Shown: positions 1 through 12,385 of the stretch, piece after piece | Position numbering within the stretch: the first letter of the stretch is position 1 | Layout: the number at the start of each line of letters is the position of its first letter | NCBI GenBank assembly: GCA_013398175.1 | Contig: VZRZ01007319.1 | Coordinates: forward strand, 1,150,347 to 1,214,346 | Direction of reading: 5' to 3' | DNA: 64,000 nt | Source: Climacteris rufus | Lineage: Eukaryota > Chordata > Aves > Passeriformes > Climacteridae | Made by a program: the position numbers and the translations under genes | Notes under the pieces: generated by a model | Told to the model about the DNA's origin: nothing | The model's database searches: none | Seen by the model: the letters and a program-made list of their open reading frames with translations, nothing else

Positions 1-1439
1 GTGCCAATACTGTGCTTCCTCACTGTGAGGCTATTTATTATAAAGGACGTATGGTATAAGTCATTTTAGTATGGAGTACATAAGAGCTTGAACCAAAGCT
101 TTGGATCCAAGCCCACCAGCAGCTTTGCTAAAGGCAGGATCCAGATCTGAAGTCAGTGGTTCACACAGTTTCTAGCAGAGAGTGGTTTTAAGTTACTCCA
201 TGAAATGGGAGTAGCCAGAAATTTTAAACGGAGGCTTTTAAACAAGTCTTTTACTTTTTCTTACCCACCATTCTCCTCTGCTTTAGAAGGTTATTGCAAA
301 AGCACAGCAGCTATGTTCTTCTAGCCACTGTGGCCAGGACACACCAGCTCAGGGAATGGAGAATGGCCTCTGTGGTGGTGACTGTTGTACAGCCATATGC
401 TTTTTTTTTCAGAGCATTTTTTCTTGTAAGGAGTTAGACCTCTATTCTGGATGAAGGTCTTTGAAGTCACAGTTGAGGCTTTGGAGGTAGAACCCTGAAA
501 TTTCAAAGACATCAAGAAACAGTTGATCAGCTTGGTATGGAGCAAATCAGGCCACAATGGCTGGACTCCCACCTCCTAAAAAGTCCTCTCTTGTGATACC
601 ATAGTTGAATTACAGACATGAAAAATTACGGCACTGTAGACAAGAAATCCATAAAGCCTACATTTTTCTTTCCTTGCTAGATATGTGATTCTGTTCTTAT
701 TCTCCCCCTTTTCCTTTGCCCTTGGACACAACATTTTTAGGGCTTTTCAGTCTCTAGCTGTACATTTACTAGAGAGGCATCTGGTTATGTGTTACTTTAC
801 ACATCTGTTACATACGTCAGAGAGTCAAATCCAGCATCCAGAGACTTTATGTGTATTTGCAGTACTCCCTGTGGGACTTTGAATCCTTAATCCAATGAAT
901 GGCTCATGAGGATACAAAAATGCAGTATTTCAATCTACTGCAAATATTACTGCAGTTTATTGCATATATATTGCATATATGTACACTACAGTCCCCTTTG
1001 TATTTGGCAGAGAAAATCTGGCATGGGAAAGATGGTAAGTGTGGGTGAACTGGGAAGTATTTAGGTATGGCAGTTAATTTTCTCCCTCCTAAAAACATCA
1101 TATCTCTCGTTGGCTGCATGAGAAAGAGTTTTCATCATGATTCTAGTATCTCTAAAAGGCAGTGCCCCACCAGTGTCTGTGTATTTCAAACTTAGCTCCA
1201 GACTTGTCAGACTGTGGGGAGTGGCCAAATACCTGAGGCAGCATTGGTAGCTGAGGCAAAGCTCAGGCTTTGCAGTTTTTTTCTATTTGCAGCCTGTATA
1301 GGAAGCATGAGTGTCGTGGCTTAAGCCCAGATGAGGACCAAGTACTATGCAGCCACTCTTTCCCTGGTACCCTCACAATGGGATGGGTAAGAAAACTGGG
1401 AAAAAAGTGACTAAAAGCCATGTGTTGGGATAAGAACAG

Positions 1440-1502
1440 TTTAATAATTATGTAACAACAATAATAACAATAATGATGGTAAAGATAATAATTATGATGG
1501 TG
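1440..1502. repeat. AT-rich trinucleotide-like low-complexity patch
   Basis: Imperfect AAT, AAC and ATG triplets alternate over about 60 bases, which looks like an old degenerate microsatellite. Overlapping minus-strand open frames read it as runs of Ile and Tyr and are artefacts of the composition. Confidence 0.7.
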
Positions 1503-2851
1503 TAATGAAAAGGGAGGCAACCAGAAGAGAAAGGAAAATAAAACCCAAGAAAAACAAATAGCACACAACACAGTTGCTCACCACCTGCCGATACACAGCC
1601 CATCCCTGAGCAGCCAGCAGCCCTTCCTGGGCAATTCCCCCATATGGAGCAGGACTTTCTGTTACATGGAATATCTCTGGCCAGTTTGGGCCAGCTGTCC
1701 TGGTCATGCTCCCTTCCAGCTCCTTGCTGGCAGAACATGCAAAACTGGAAAGTCCTTGACTACTGAGCAACAACTAAAACATCAGTGTGTTATCAACATT
1801 ATTCTCATGCTAAATCCAAAAACCACAACACTTACCAGCTACTAGGAAGAAAATTAACTGTATCCCAGCTGAAACCCAGGATAGTACATTTCTGCTTTGC
1901 TTTTCCTCTGGTTGCTAATTCTGCAAGTGCATAAAGTTTGCAGAGAACGTGTGGCTTCTTAGATGGTCTTTTTTTATGATCCATGTGATAGTTGTTATTT
2001 CTACAAATGCTGAGCTAGGACTGTTCATTAATGTGCAGTGCATGCCAGTGAGCAGACAGACTTACCTGTTGCTTTCTGGGTTTTTCTGTTTGCTGTGGTG
2101 GGACTGCACTCTGGGCTCACCATCCTTGGGTAGAGCAGTCGACAAGAGCGTCGCTGATAAACTTGTGTGCTCCCCTTTTGCTGATATGCAGTGCAGCAGC
2201 TGCTCACCACCTGGGGAGGAGAATGGTAGCCATCATGGTGGCAGTGAATGCCAGCCCCTGCTTTGGGAGCCTCTGGCTAGGCCACTGTTGAAACCTGTTG
2301 CCTGGGTGCCAGAGGGGCCCAGGTAACACGAGGATTAGTGCAGGGGAGCTGGGGTGGGGGAGATTTTATTGAATCCAAGACAATGTGAAAATGCAAATTG
2401 GGCAGAAGGCACACTACAGCACTCCAGCAAGAGGCAGGATGCAGACTGAGCATTATGATTCCCTTCTGCTGGAGGGCTCAGCAGCTGGAGCCCATGTGGG
2501 AGCCCTTTGCTGCCAAGCAGGGGCCCTTTATGCCCTGATGGAGTGGAGCTGTGAGTGTGAGGAGAAGCCATCCCAAGGCTTGACCAACGCTGCACCCGCT
2601 CCCCCTCTGCACTGGCGAGTCCTTTGGCAGCCCTCTCCTCCCCTGGCTCTCTGCAATGTGGCTGCTGTGGGCAGGGTGCTGCAGCTGCTTGTTTGAAATG
2701 ATAATATTTTACGATGTTACCGTGGAATACTGCAGTATTTTTTGTAATTATGGGCCTCATGCCAGTAATGTACAATAACATTTTGCTCTTCCTGTGCTGT
2801 TGCTACTGTAGGCATGCGTTCCAATTTGGGCTACATTTGCAGTACATGGGG

Positions 2852-2864
2852 TTTTTTTTTTTTT
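2852..2864. repeat. Poly-T tract (T13)
   Basis: Thirteen uninterrupted T are followed by GGTTTCTAG, so the site resembles a 3' splice acceptor. The open frame after it (about 50 codons from an ATG at 2873) resembles nothing I know, so I call only the homopolymer. Confidence 0.85.
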
Positions 2865-3260
2865 GGTTTCTAGATGCTGCTCGTTATCTATTGTGGATAT
2901 TTTTGGAGTATTCATTTCTACCCACGTCTGTCCATACAAATCTATCTCAGAAAGCACTTCAGAGAGTACCAGTCTCTGTTGAACAAGCAATTGTTGTGGC
3001 TTCCACAGAATTACGTTTTTGTGAAAGTATGAGGCAAGAATGAGATGAAAATTGCTTTTTAAGTTTAAAAATGGCTTATGGTTTTAAAAAGGTTTTGAGG
3101 CAGATACAAGGCAAAGCCTTTCTTTGACTGATGGCGAGCATATTAGGCACTGAAGTCCAGGTTTGCACCAAGTTATAGGTGACTGAAACCTCTGAAATGG
3201 CAGAATCTGGAAGGCAGAGCCTGTAATGATCCTCTGCAGTTTTGGTTTTAACTGTTAATT

Positions 3261-3278
3261 AAAAAAAAAAAAAAAAAA
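3261..3278. repeat. Poly-A tract (A18)
   Basis: Eighteen uninterrupted A follow TTAATT. This is the longest A-run in the window and one of only two of ten or more. No retrocopied gene or SINE body is visible upstream, so I do not read it as a poly-A tail. Confidence 0.9.
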
Positions 3279-5490
3279 TCCGAGGAAAGTACTCATAACT
3301 TGGAAGAGGGTCAATAGTGTTCATGCCAATGATTGTTTACTAATGTTGTCATGGTCTGGAGATGAAACTTTTGTGAAAGGGAAATTCAAGTCCTGGGCTT
3401 CAGAGCTCACAACAAGTCAGCCTGCAAAAAGCGTGTTTCTTTCTGGAAAATAAAGGTTGAGTCCAAAGGAAATGAAGAAGGTACAACACAAAGGAGGCAA
3501 TTAATTTGTTTTCTGGTAAATTTGGAATGAAATACAGTGTGTTATAAGAAAAGATTGCACTTTTTTCACATGTAATTTTACTGTCCTATTACTGTGCTGA
3601 CTCACTAAATGACTTCAGTTTCAATCTGCATTTGGTTTAAATTACTTCAGAGGCCTGCATTTGTATGCTGTTCTTTAAAGTAATTCTCATCTGTAATCCA
3701 GATTTTTTTTCCTTTTGTTTGGCGTTTCAACTGACTTGTCTCTTTTCATTTTCCAGGTCTCTGTTTTACTAACATTTGAAACCAATCTCTCTGTGTGCCT
3801 GCTTGGGCCCTGCAATTGGCAAAAGTAATTTTTCAGCAACAGATAGAACAAGGAATGAATCATTTCTTTCTGCCTTTCCATTAAATTACCTAAACCACTG
3901 CTCATAAATATTGCTTTATGTACGATACAGCAGCATGATTATCTCACTGCATTGATGGAACAATGCTGGAAGTGAATATAATTTTTCTTCTATTACATCT
4001 TTAATGAGCTACAATTAAAAATAGTGTGTTGGCGTGCCAGAGTAGATGTGTTATTCTCAGAACTTTATTGAAGGCATTGTGCCTATTAGATTTGGTTGAC
4101 ATCCTGTGGTTCTGAAAACCTTAGGAATTAAACAACAGACAAATCTGTTTTGCTAGGTGAAAGCTGACAGGACAGTAAAATCTGGCAACTGAAAAGATTC
4201 AGGTCTGTACTGAGTGGAAAACCACCTGCTTTTTGTCTGTCTTTGAGGGTGAATTTTTTAACATATAGTTAAAAAAAATAATCACAGACATCAGATTTCT
4301 GCAGACCTCCAGTTAGGTCACCGATCTCTTGACACGTGTGGTAGCAAGTCTGAGTCACAGATAGCACAAAGCTGTGAAGCCTAATACTCTCAGTATTCAA
4401 AAGCACACCTACGTAGGAATTTAATTTCAAGTACCTCTTTTAGCTCTGGGTTCCCCCCCTCCCCTCTCAACCTAACAAATTTTAAGAGTCATTCTTAGAA
4501 TTTTGCAGAGAAAAATTTTCCCAGCACTTTTGACTTTGTGAAGTATTGACATCACTTAGAGATCAGAAAATAGCTCTGTCAATTTTAGCTTGACGGCATT
4601 CCATTCTCTGCTCCAAAAACCTGATGAATTACAATGGATGAGTCAAAGTTTTCTTGGAATTTTCTTCCCTCCCCTACCCTTCCCCGCCCCCCTGCCTTGT
4701 GCAATTCCATTGCCATTTTTAGCATTGAGGGCAGCTCTCCAAAGAATGTCTGTGTACTTGAACTGTGATTTCTTGAAAGTCCAGAACAAAATCAAGTTGT
4801 GTTGGGTGACAAAAATCATTGTATGTTTCTATGCATTTTTGTAACGTTATGGGAGTTTTACTGAAGAATCCACAGTAACAAGCAGGAGATGTCTGACAGA
4901 GAGGTGTTGCATCTTCACTTCAGCAGCATGAAGATCTCACTATCGTGCTGGTTCGTTATGTTGTGATGAGATTTTGCTCAATTATTTCTGTGTTTTATCA
5001 GCTGTTCTCAGAGAAGTTGCCTGACAAAACAAATTATCAGTGGATTTGGGAGATTTGAACCAGCTTGAAGCACTTGTTGAACCACAGCATCCTTCTGTCT
5101 TTGCCTCAGTTTGAAAACCAAGGATTATGTATTTAATACAGGATGCTGAGAGTAGAAATACTAAGAAATACCGAGAACAAAGAATTGTGGGGGTACTACT
5201 GTTACCTAAGTGATGTGGTATGTTTAAGGTAAACAGTGTTGTCAGCTGCTCTTGGCAAAATCCCTGGGGTTACAATGAGTGAAATTTTAACTCGGAACGG
5301 GTTTGGTTTTTTTTTAACTTGCGGAAGTGGCCTGTATCATGCATATTCGAATGTGTCAGAGTGAATGTGTGAAGCATGAAGCTGCTGAAAAGAAATGTGA
5401 GGGGGAAGACAGGTTAAAGTGGTTGTAAATGGAGGATCTGTATATTTTTCTTCTGCACTGGGTAATTTGTATTTTACTTAAAATTGGCCA

Positions 5491-5519
5491 GAAAAAAAGA
5501 AAGAGAAAAGAAAAAAAAT
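5491..5519. repeat. Purine-rich (A/G) low-complexity tract
   Basis: The tract is entirely A and G for most of its length (GAAAAAAAG, AAAGAG and AAAAG units). It is a simple polypurine tract with no coding meaning. Confidence 0.7.
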
Positions 5520-8500
5520 GCAAGTGTCCCCTTAAGAGCTGCTGTGTCAAATTTGAAGAATGATTTGAATTGAGTCATTAAAGTGTGAAATGGAGGGATT
5601 TTAGTTCTGCTTTAAATTATGCATCTCAAATTAACCTTAGCTGTGGAGTCTCTGCTGACGCCCCCGTAATGACACATTATTGGTACTAATGGCTTCTTTG
5701 TGACTTGAGATACAAACAGACATCCTAGACAGAAACATTTCGGCTTTGAACTAAATAAGACACACGGCGTGCATTTCCACCTTGGGTTTCAATTGCAAAG
5801 CCCTGCTCTCCTGGTGCTCGTGAGCTCTTTTCAGCTTCCATGTGCTGCTCCCCATCCTGGCAGGCAAGGGCAGCTGAGTGAAAACCTTCTTCACAAGCTC
5901 TGAAGAGCAGGAGAGCAATAAATTTGGAGTGAATGTGAAGCCTGTCCAGACACTGAGCGCTGTAGGGAGCCAGAACAAAGACTGGGATGTGGGCAGTAGT
6001 CAGGGAGAGGGAACTCCCAGTAGATGATAATCTTGGGAGGAAAAGGACCCACGATTGTGAGGGAAATGGGGAAGAGATGCCAGGGCTTAAGGAGGAAGTT
6101 GCTAAATAAGGGAGGGGTGAGATTAATACATAAAATAAGCAGTAGAGGTTAGTCAACCCTTTATGTGCCCTGCTGACATAAAAAGGGGCTGCATCTATGG
6201 GGCTCTGTGCTCTAAAGACTCTCTTTTGAAGCTCACCATCGTCGTCTGAAAAACTCCACCTCTGCCCAGAATCACTCACAGGCTCTGCAGCTTTCTTTGT
6301 GCTGTTGGTGTCTCTCCTGGGACAAGGATGTTAGTTACTGCTTCAACAGAGCTACTGGGTGCAGAGAGTGAACATGGCTGTGAATGAGAATGGCATTGCC
6401 TGGGGTGCTGTGTACAGAAGATGCACAGAATTTTACATGTTGATGAAAAAGGAGGAGGGGCTTGGCAAGGCAGGCCCAGAATTTAGACCCTGACTTATCT
6501 TACCAAAGATATTCACTAGCTCATTGTTCTATCCTCATTTTCTCAGTGGAATGTCAAGATAGAGGATATTGGTTGCCTCCCCTTTCAAGCTGCAGATCTA
6601 GGAATTTGCTTGTTGGCTATGGCAGGAGTGATGTAGAGGTGCTTCTGCCCTATGGTTGTGTTGTGTGGTGTGTTACAAGGCTGTGAGACATTATGTGACT
6701 TCCTCTATGGATCTGCTCTCAGCAGAGAGTGCTGTGGAGTAAGTTATCTTGTATTCTGCGTCCAAAGCAGGACAGCATTTGACTATGTAGAATCAAATAC
6801 TACAAAAAGTATTCAGATGCCTTCTTTCTGTTTCTGCAAGGAACCACATTCCTGAACTGGGACCCAAGAATAATTTTTTAAAAAAAGTAGGTGTGTGATA
6901 CATCACATTTGCTAATGCATTAGTGATATTTATATGAATAATTGAAACACCATTTAGAATTGCCACAACAATAGAACAGAATGTTTTGTCACTTTTCTGT
7001 TCCTTTCTGTTGATTGATTAATTTATTGATTCCTTCCATAAATTTAGAGTAGGTATCCTAAATATTACTGTAAATTAGCAAGGCTCTGGTTTATGTTAAT
7101 AACCTGTTGAAAGCACTAATGGAATGAGAAGAAGTCAGAATTTGATAATAAAGATGTGAAAAATGGAGACCTAGAACACATATCTAGTATTTTGCATCAA
7201 ATAGGTTTGTAAAATATTAGAGCCTTTGTTTGTCCTAATTGTTAATTCAAAAAATTACTAATTTTATATTCATTATGAATAGCCTAACAGCACGTCAGAA
7301 AAAGTGGAAAAATTAGGCAACAAGCTATCTTAGATTTTCCATTGTATTTATAGTTAACTTTAAGCTGGTTTGTGGGAACATGTTGTATGGGTTGGAGGAC
7401 AGAACTTCACTGTTAAAGAGACCGCAGTCCTTCTGAAACCATGTGTGAAAAAAAGTAGTAAACTTCTGCAACTGAGGTCTGGAAAACTGAGGTCGGAGGA
7501 GAAGGTCCAAGATACCAAGAATTCTGAATTGTATTAAATTTCACACATATATGCACACAAAATCTTTTTGTAGTACTTAGCTCAGATTTCTTCTGGTTTT
7601 TGTCTTTGATTTTACCTTATTATTTACATTTAATTTATTAATCTGTTTTGTCATATTTTTTCCTACCTACAAAAATACCTGTTTTAAGAATATGCTAGAA
7701 GTAATGCTGAACATGAACACTTAACAGTTTTTAAGTCAATATTGTTCTGATCCCTTTTCAGGACTGTGTTTCTCTGTTTTCCAGCTACATTGAACAGTTT
7801 GTTGTAACACTTGAATTAGAGTCCTATGTTTTGTTTGGTACTGTTGCTCTAGCCATGCTTGGAATATGTGTTTTCATATGTATTTTTGGGGAGAGTTTTG
7901 GATGCCATCAGAGGCTTGTGCTTCTGGCTCCCATCTATTGGTGATGTCCCAGCTTCACTGAGGAGAAGGAGGTGGTCTGGCTATACTTATGGCCAGTTGC
8001 TAGTCTAGGTTTTAGCCTTGGTTTGAGGGAACAGTTACTGCACCAGGCTTAATTTGAGGTGCCTTACTTTGTTGCCATAATAGAAAGCAAGTAATAGAAA
8101 CTGTCTGCTGCACAAGGGTATATAGAATATCTCAATATGGAAAGTACTGCATAAAATTGTTCTGCTTACTGTTATTAGATGTTACACCAACAGTGACTAT
8201 AAGTGAAGAATATAAGAGGGGAAAAATTTCATATTATTTCAGTTATTTTGTTTTGTGCATGTTTGACAGCCCTCTGTTTATAGTCAGTTACATGATTTCC
8301 TGGGATAGCCGGATTTCTCTTTATTTGTTTGTGGATCTTTCAGCAACAGGGGAAAGAAAATACATTAAGGATCGGAAAATCTGTCTGTAAAGCCAGGAAA
8401 AATTGTCTGCAACCTCAAGAAGATATCTAAGCACATGTAACTGCTTTTTACTCATCTTCCTAAAGCAGCTCAGTTCCAGAATAACAGTGCCCTTTTGGGC

Positions 8501-9361
8501 TATATTTCAAGATGGTATGATTATTATCAGACAGGAATTATCAGGATCGATAGCAAACCCAACACATCCTTTCATTTCATGACAGATTCGCTCTGATTGC
8601 CACCAGAGCAGCAGGAGTGCACTGGTCAGCATAAACACCAGAAGCAGTAACCATGGATTTTTGTCTCCATCTTAGCATGTGTTTAGGGTTACACAGTTTG
8701 TTGTGATGGGTTTGTACCCGCAGTTCACGAGGAAGCAGAGTTGTTTTGTCTGTTCACCTTCCCTTCTCTTTTTCTTTTATGCTTCCTCCTTGAGTTGAGG
8801 CTGGGCTGTTTGGTGTCTTTCAGGGATGGAGCAGGGCATGAAGAGTGTGCCTAGCCAAAAAGATAAGAGAAGGAGGAGAAGGTCATTTTGAGATACCAGT
8901 GGTTTACAAGGTGCATTTTATTCCTGTGTATCCTGCTTAGGAAGTAGTAAAGACCAAGATTTTCCCTGGATGTGTGTCAGGAGCCCTTCTGCATTGGGGT
9001 TGGAGGGGAGCTTGAGTGCAGGGTTGCTTTTTCTCAGTGGAGGGCCCTGTGTTTTTGCTGTGTTTCGGCAGCTTGACATGGCAGCAAGTAAGTAACCTGT
9101 GTGTATGGGGTTTGTTTTTGTTTGGTTTCTTGTGGGTTTTTTTGGTCTGCCATCCTCGATTTACTGAAGCTCTGTGACTTTTTAACCTGCTGTCTGTAGG
9201 CCGTTGTTTTACAAGCTCATTAAGGTGGCCAGGATAGCGATGGCAGCGATCCTGCCCCCCCATGGGTGCTCATTAGATGGCTTCCTTGTGCTGACATAAG
9301 CGTTGTGTAGTCATGCTCTGAGCCAGGTCTGGGAAAGGATCCAAGTCAAAAATAATCCCTT

Positions 9362-9372
9362 AAAAAAAAAAA
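9362..9372. repeat. Poly-A tract (A11)
   Basis: Eleven A are followed directly by GGTAAG, a chance splice-donor-like string. It is the second of only two A-runs of ten or more in the window. Confidence 0.8.
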
Positions 9373-9973
9373 GGTAAGTTTTCAGCAGGATCTGTTCCTG
9401 GATCTAGCTCACCATCATTCTCACGCTGGCCTGGAAAGTGTGAGGGTTTGTACTGGCACAGAGGGAGGTGAGGAGGAGCAGCTGGGGCAAGGTGGTAGGG
9501 GTGTACTGCTAGCAGCAGGAATGCTGCCTGCTTGTATGATGTCAGCCTCAGGAGATGGGGCTCTCATGAGTGTGCTGCCTGTCTTTCCTTAAGTCCATCG
9601 GCTCAGTAACTTCCGAAGTTGTGAAGCAGTTTGGGCCAAATTTGCCTGGAAAGCAGTATTGAAAGGTGTGAAGGTTGCCTGAGCTCAGCAATTTATCGTG
9701 GCTGGTAGGCAGACCCAGATCAGCTCTCCTCAGTGATCAGAAGTTGTCAGCTGGGGCTCAGCTGCTGACCTTATCAGGCCTCCTCTTGAGGCACAGCCAT
9801 GCTGTCCCAGTTTGGGTTGAATTCTGCCCATTTTGTGGTGGGCCAACTGTTGAACAGCTGATGGGAAAAGAGCACAAAGTGCTCTGGGGTAGCGACTGTT
9901 CATTTCAAGTTTCAGGGACATTTCACCTGACAGATCCTGACTGCCCATGGAGCTTCATTTCTAGTTGTGGGGT

Positions 9974-10026
9974 GTTTCTTTAATTTTTTTTCTGTGTTTT
10001 TTTTTTTGTTTTGTTTTTTTTATTTA
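9974..10026. repeat. T-rich low-complexity tract
   Basis: About fifty bases consist of T-runs (longest T11) broken by single G, C or A, in a TTTTG-like pattern. It is one of many T-rich tracts on this strand. Confidence 0.85.
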
Positions 10027-10467
10027 ATTCCCTCTAGGTATCAAAATTTCTGGAAGCTGGGAGAGTTGGGAGACAAGACTCCCTTCAGTTTTTGTTTGTG
10101 GCCAACTGTTTAACCCTGAAGTCAAACAGGTCTTTCTAGCCCCACCTCTACATAGCTTCCCTTGAATACCTGGCAGCATCTTTGTGTCCTGCTCGGTCCA
10201 GGTTCTGTCCCCACAAGGCTCTGCTCCTCTTTGGTGGGTGTGCATGGCTTTCACCTGCCCAGCCTGCCCTGCTGCAGGGCAGCCGTGCTCTGCACCACTG
10301 CTGAGGAGCTAATACGAAGACACACATTGTGGTTTCCTGCTGTTTTGCTTTGTAACCAGTCCACTGGTAAATATAGCTTGTGTGTGGTTCTAAATTCATT
10401 CTCTCATTATGGGTGGTTGTTGTGCAATAATTATGTAGAAATTACAACCCAGGATTGTTGTGGATGG

Positions 10468-10505
10468 TTTTTTTTTTGTTTACTTTAGTTTATTTATTTA
10501 TTTTT
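10468..10505. repeat. T-rich tract with TTTA repeats
   Basis: A T10 run is followed by GTTTACTTTAGTT and then three to four TTTA units. It is simple AT-rich sequence. Confidence 0.85.
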
Positions 10506-11279
10506 GCACTTGATATACCCTGCAGTGAGAAGAGCAGGCTTTGGTTTCTGCCCTAACAAAGACAGGGCCATAAGTAGGTGTCAAGCTTTGACGTGGGCAC
10601 AGACACCATCTAGCAGGCTGCTGACTTTTACGTGGCTCCCTTTGTGTGGCGAGACAAGCATTGCAAGGGAAATTGGGACATGCGCTATGCGGACACTTTT
10701 TTTATTTATTCTTACTTTACTCGGTGGGCAAACATGCTGTCCTTCCCTGCAGGTTTGGTAGTGTACATGTGTTTATTCTGAAATAAACCCCTCGTGTCTC
10801 ATTGGAGGTGTTGGTGGTACATTTCCCGAAGCTCTTGTGTCTCTGGCAGCTGCCAGCCCTGCTCTCTGGGCAGTGCTCCGGGTCCTGCTGCCTGGCTGAG
10901 CCTGTGGGCTTGGGGTCTCTGCCCCCCACAGAAGTGCTCAGGTCCTGCTCCCTGGAGATCTTCCCTTCGTATGTGGGGCCCTCCTATGATCCCTCCTTCT
11001 GTTCAGATGTGGAATTAAAATAAGTGTGGGGGTTTTGTTGATTTTTCCCTCCTGTTCCTTTATTTAAAATTCCAGTCAAGCAGATCCAGAACAGTGCTTG
11101 TCCCTGCTGCGTTCTCATTTTCCTCTCATCCCTCCTTTAATTTTACATTATTCCCTGCACTGTGTTTGCAGGCCATATGTGTCCTTTGAACTCTGAAGAA
11201 GCTGTGCCAAAAGGAAGCCTTCTTCTCCTCCCCTCCTCCCATCGTGGAGCTGCTCTTAGATAATTGCAATTAGTACACA

Positions 11280-11310
11280 ATGCGGAGCGAGCCCAGAGTG
11301 AAGTTCATGG
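11280..11310 (+). other. Candidate short coding first exon with splice donor
   Basis: An ATG with A at -3 opens an 11-codon frame reading MRSEPRVKFMG. The last glycine codon is split or followed by a good donor, TGG then GTGAGTG, at 11,311. The upstream flank is pyrimidine-rich and a loose CpG cluster begins about 130 bases downstream. Short coding first exons of alternative vertebrate isoforms look like this. I do not recognise the peptide, no partner exon can be assigned, and strings of this kind occur by chance in 64 kb. The plus-strand orientation agrees with the T-over-A bias of the window. If real, it would be the start of a transcript running rightward into the rest of the window. Confidence 0.15.
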
Positions 11311-11439
11311 GTGAGTGTTTGCAAATTTCCCGAGATCTTCAGAAACACTTGCGCTTGGTCTTTGCTCCTGCCCTTTAACCCTGCAGCAGCTCCTTGAGTC
11401 CAAACCAGGTGCTCCTGCTCTGGGAGGTATTTGTAACCT

Positions 11440-11660
11440 GCATTTTCCTACCGGCGTTCCTGGCGAGGCACAGCCGCTGCTGAAGGCTTGGCAGGGTGCC
11501 CTGGCTCAGGCAGGGATTCTGCGCGGAGGAAGGTGGAGCTGCCTGTCATTGTGTTACGACACGGGCGAATAAGTGGCTTCAGCAACGTGCTGTAGTAGGA
11601 CAAGCCCTTCAGCTGTGCTCCCGGGGAGAGGTGGGCAGGTTGCCGGCCAGAAGCTGACAG
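11440..11660. promoter_or_regulatory. Loose CpG cluster, possible promoter or enhancer
   Basis: Roughly ten CpG dinucleotides fall within about 220 bases, far above the CpG-poor background. They include CCGGCG, GGCGAGG, CTGCGCGG, ACACGGGCG and GTTGCCGG. It lies just downstream of the exon-like string at 11,280. Low methylation or regulatory activity is an inference only; the cluster is too weak to call a CpG island by eye. Confidence 0.25.
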
Positions 11661-12328
11661 GAGTTGTAAATGTAAAACTCACCTTGTTAAACAAAAAGTG
11701 GGAGAATTACTTCTTGTCATTCATGAAGTGCAGAGAAGGGGGACATGCTGCTGGGCCAGCTGCTGCTCTGCGGGCTTAGCGTCAGCAGCTGGCTTGTCCA
11801 GAGGGATCGCTGTCGTGTTGGGCTTCAGTGTTCAAAGGATGTCCTCTGTGGAGAAGGGTGACAAGTACCTTTTGTGTCCCTCCTCCCTTTAGCCTCAAAA
11901 AAAGTGTCTTCTGTGTTAAACCAGGTTTCTGACCTCATTTCTCAAAGGAGTTTTAAATGGGGAGAAATAGAAGTATTAATTAGCGCCTCATTAAGTACTT
12001 GTAGTCAAGTATGATAATTTTCTTGAAAGGATAATGTATTAGATGAATAAAAATACTCTCCATTAAAAAATGAATACAAAGTCATTTTAAACCACAAAGA
12101 TTATTGTACATTTCTGAAAAATTAATGTGATTAAAGCAAAATATATTTAATAAATTAAAAAGACCCTGTGAGGCTGTTTAACTTGTTGGTCTCATATTAA
12201 TTATTTTCAAATCTAGTGCTACAGCACTTTGACCTTACCTGCAGGGACCGGAAGTGATTTCTTCCCCCACTTCATTTTTTGCTTGTAATTATTAAGTCTC
12301 AGTTGTGGGTGTGGCGATTTTCCTTTGT

Positions 12329-12385
12329 GGAGTATTTTTGGTGTTTTTTTGTTTGGTGGTTTTGGTTTTCTTTGTGCTTTTCTGC
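12329..12385. repeat. G/T-rich low-complexity tract
   Basis: The plus strand is almost purely G and T (TTTTTGGTG, T7, GTTTGGTGG and GGTTTTC blocks), with only a few C. It shows the same T and G excess seen widely on this strand. Confidence 0.6.

Larger units (their letters stand above)
1..9060. other. Noncoding stretch, no gene recognised
   Basis: The stretch is mixed AT-leaning DNA with frequent stops in all frames. The longest open frame is 184 codons on the minus strand near 5.7-6.3 kb; it shows no domain, repeat or conserved motif I recognise and I treat it as chance. Visible structure is limited to A/T tracts, an ATT/ATG-rich patch and a purine tract, listed separately. The stretch would fit an intron or intergenic DNA. 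A short or weakly conserved exon could be missed by eye. Confidence 0.6.
9061..11900. other. GC-richer noncoding stretch with exon-like and CpG signals
   Basis: Between two AT-rich stretches, the sequence becomes GC-richer, particularly from about 10.8 to 11.8 kb. It contains three T-rich or A-rich tracts (9362-9372, 9974-10026, 10468-10505), the candidate small exon at 11,280-11,310 and a loose CpG cluster at about 11,440-11,660. Several 60-110 codon open frames exist on both strands but overlap each other and show no recognised domain. A promoter or alternative first exon would fit here, but the sequence alone does not prove one. Confidence 0.4.

Noticed and set aside
2852..3031. Splice-acceptor-like T13 plus TTTCTAG followed by a frame of about 50 codons
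   Set aside because: There is no recognised protein and no donor. The acceptor signal is explained by the poly-T tract.
3261..3278. A18 run as the tail of a processed pseudogene or SINE
   Set aside because: No gene-like or SINE-like body lies upstream and no target duplication is visible. Birds have very few poly-A-tailed retrocopies.
5725..6279. 184-codon open frame on the minus strand
   Set aside because: It has no recognisable domain, signal peptide or repeat, another frame overlaps it, and there is no splice or promoter context. Frames of this size occur by chance in 64 kb.
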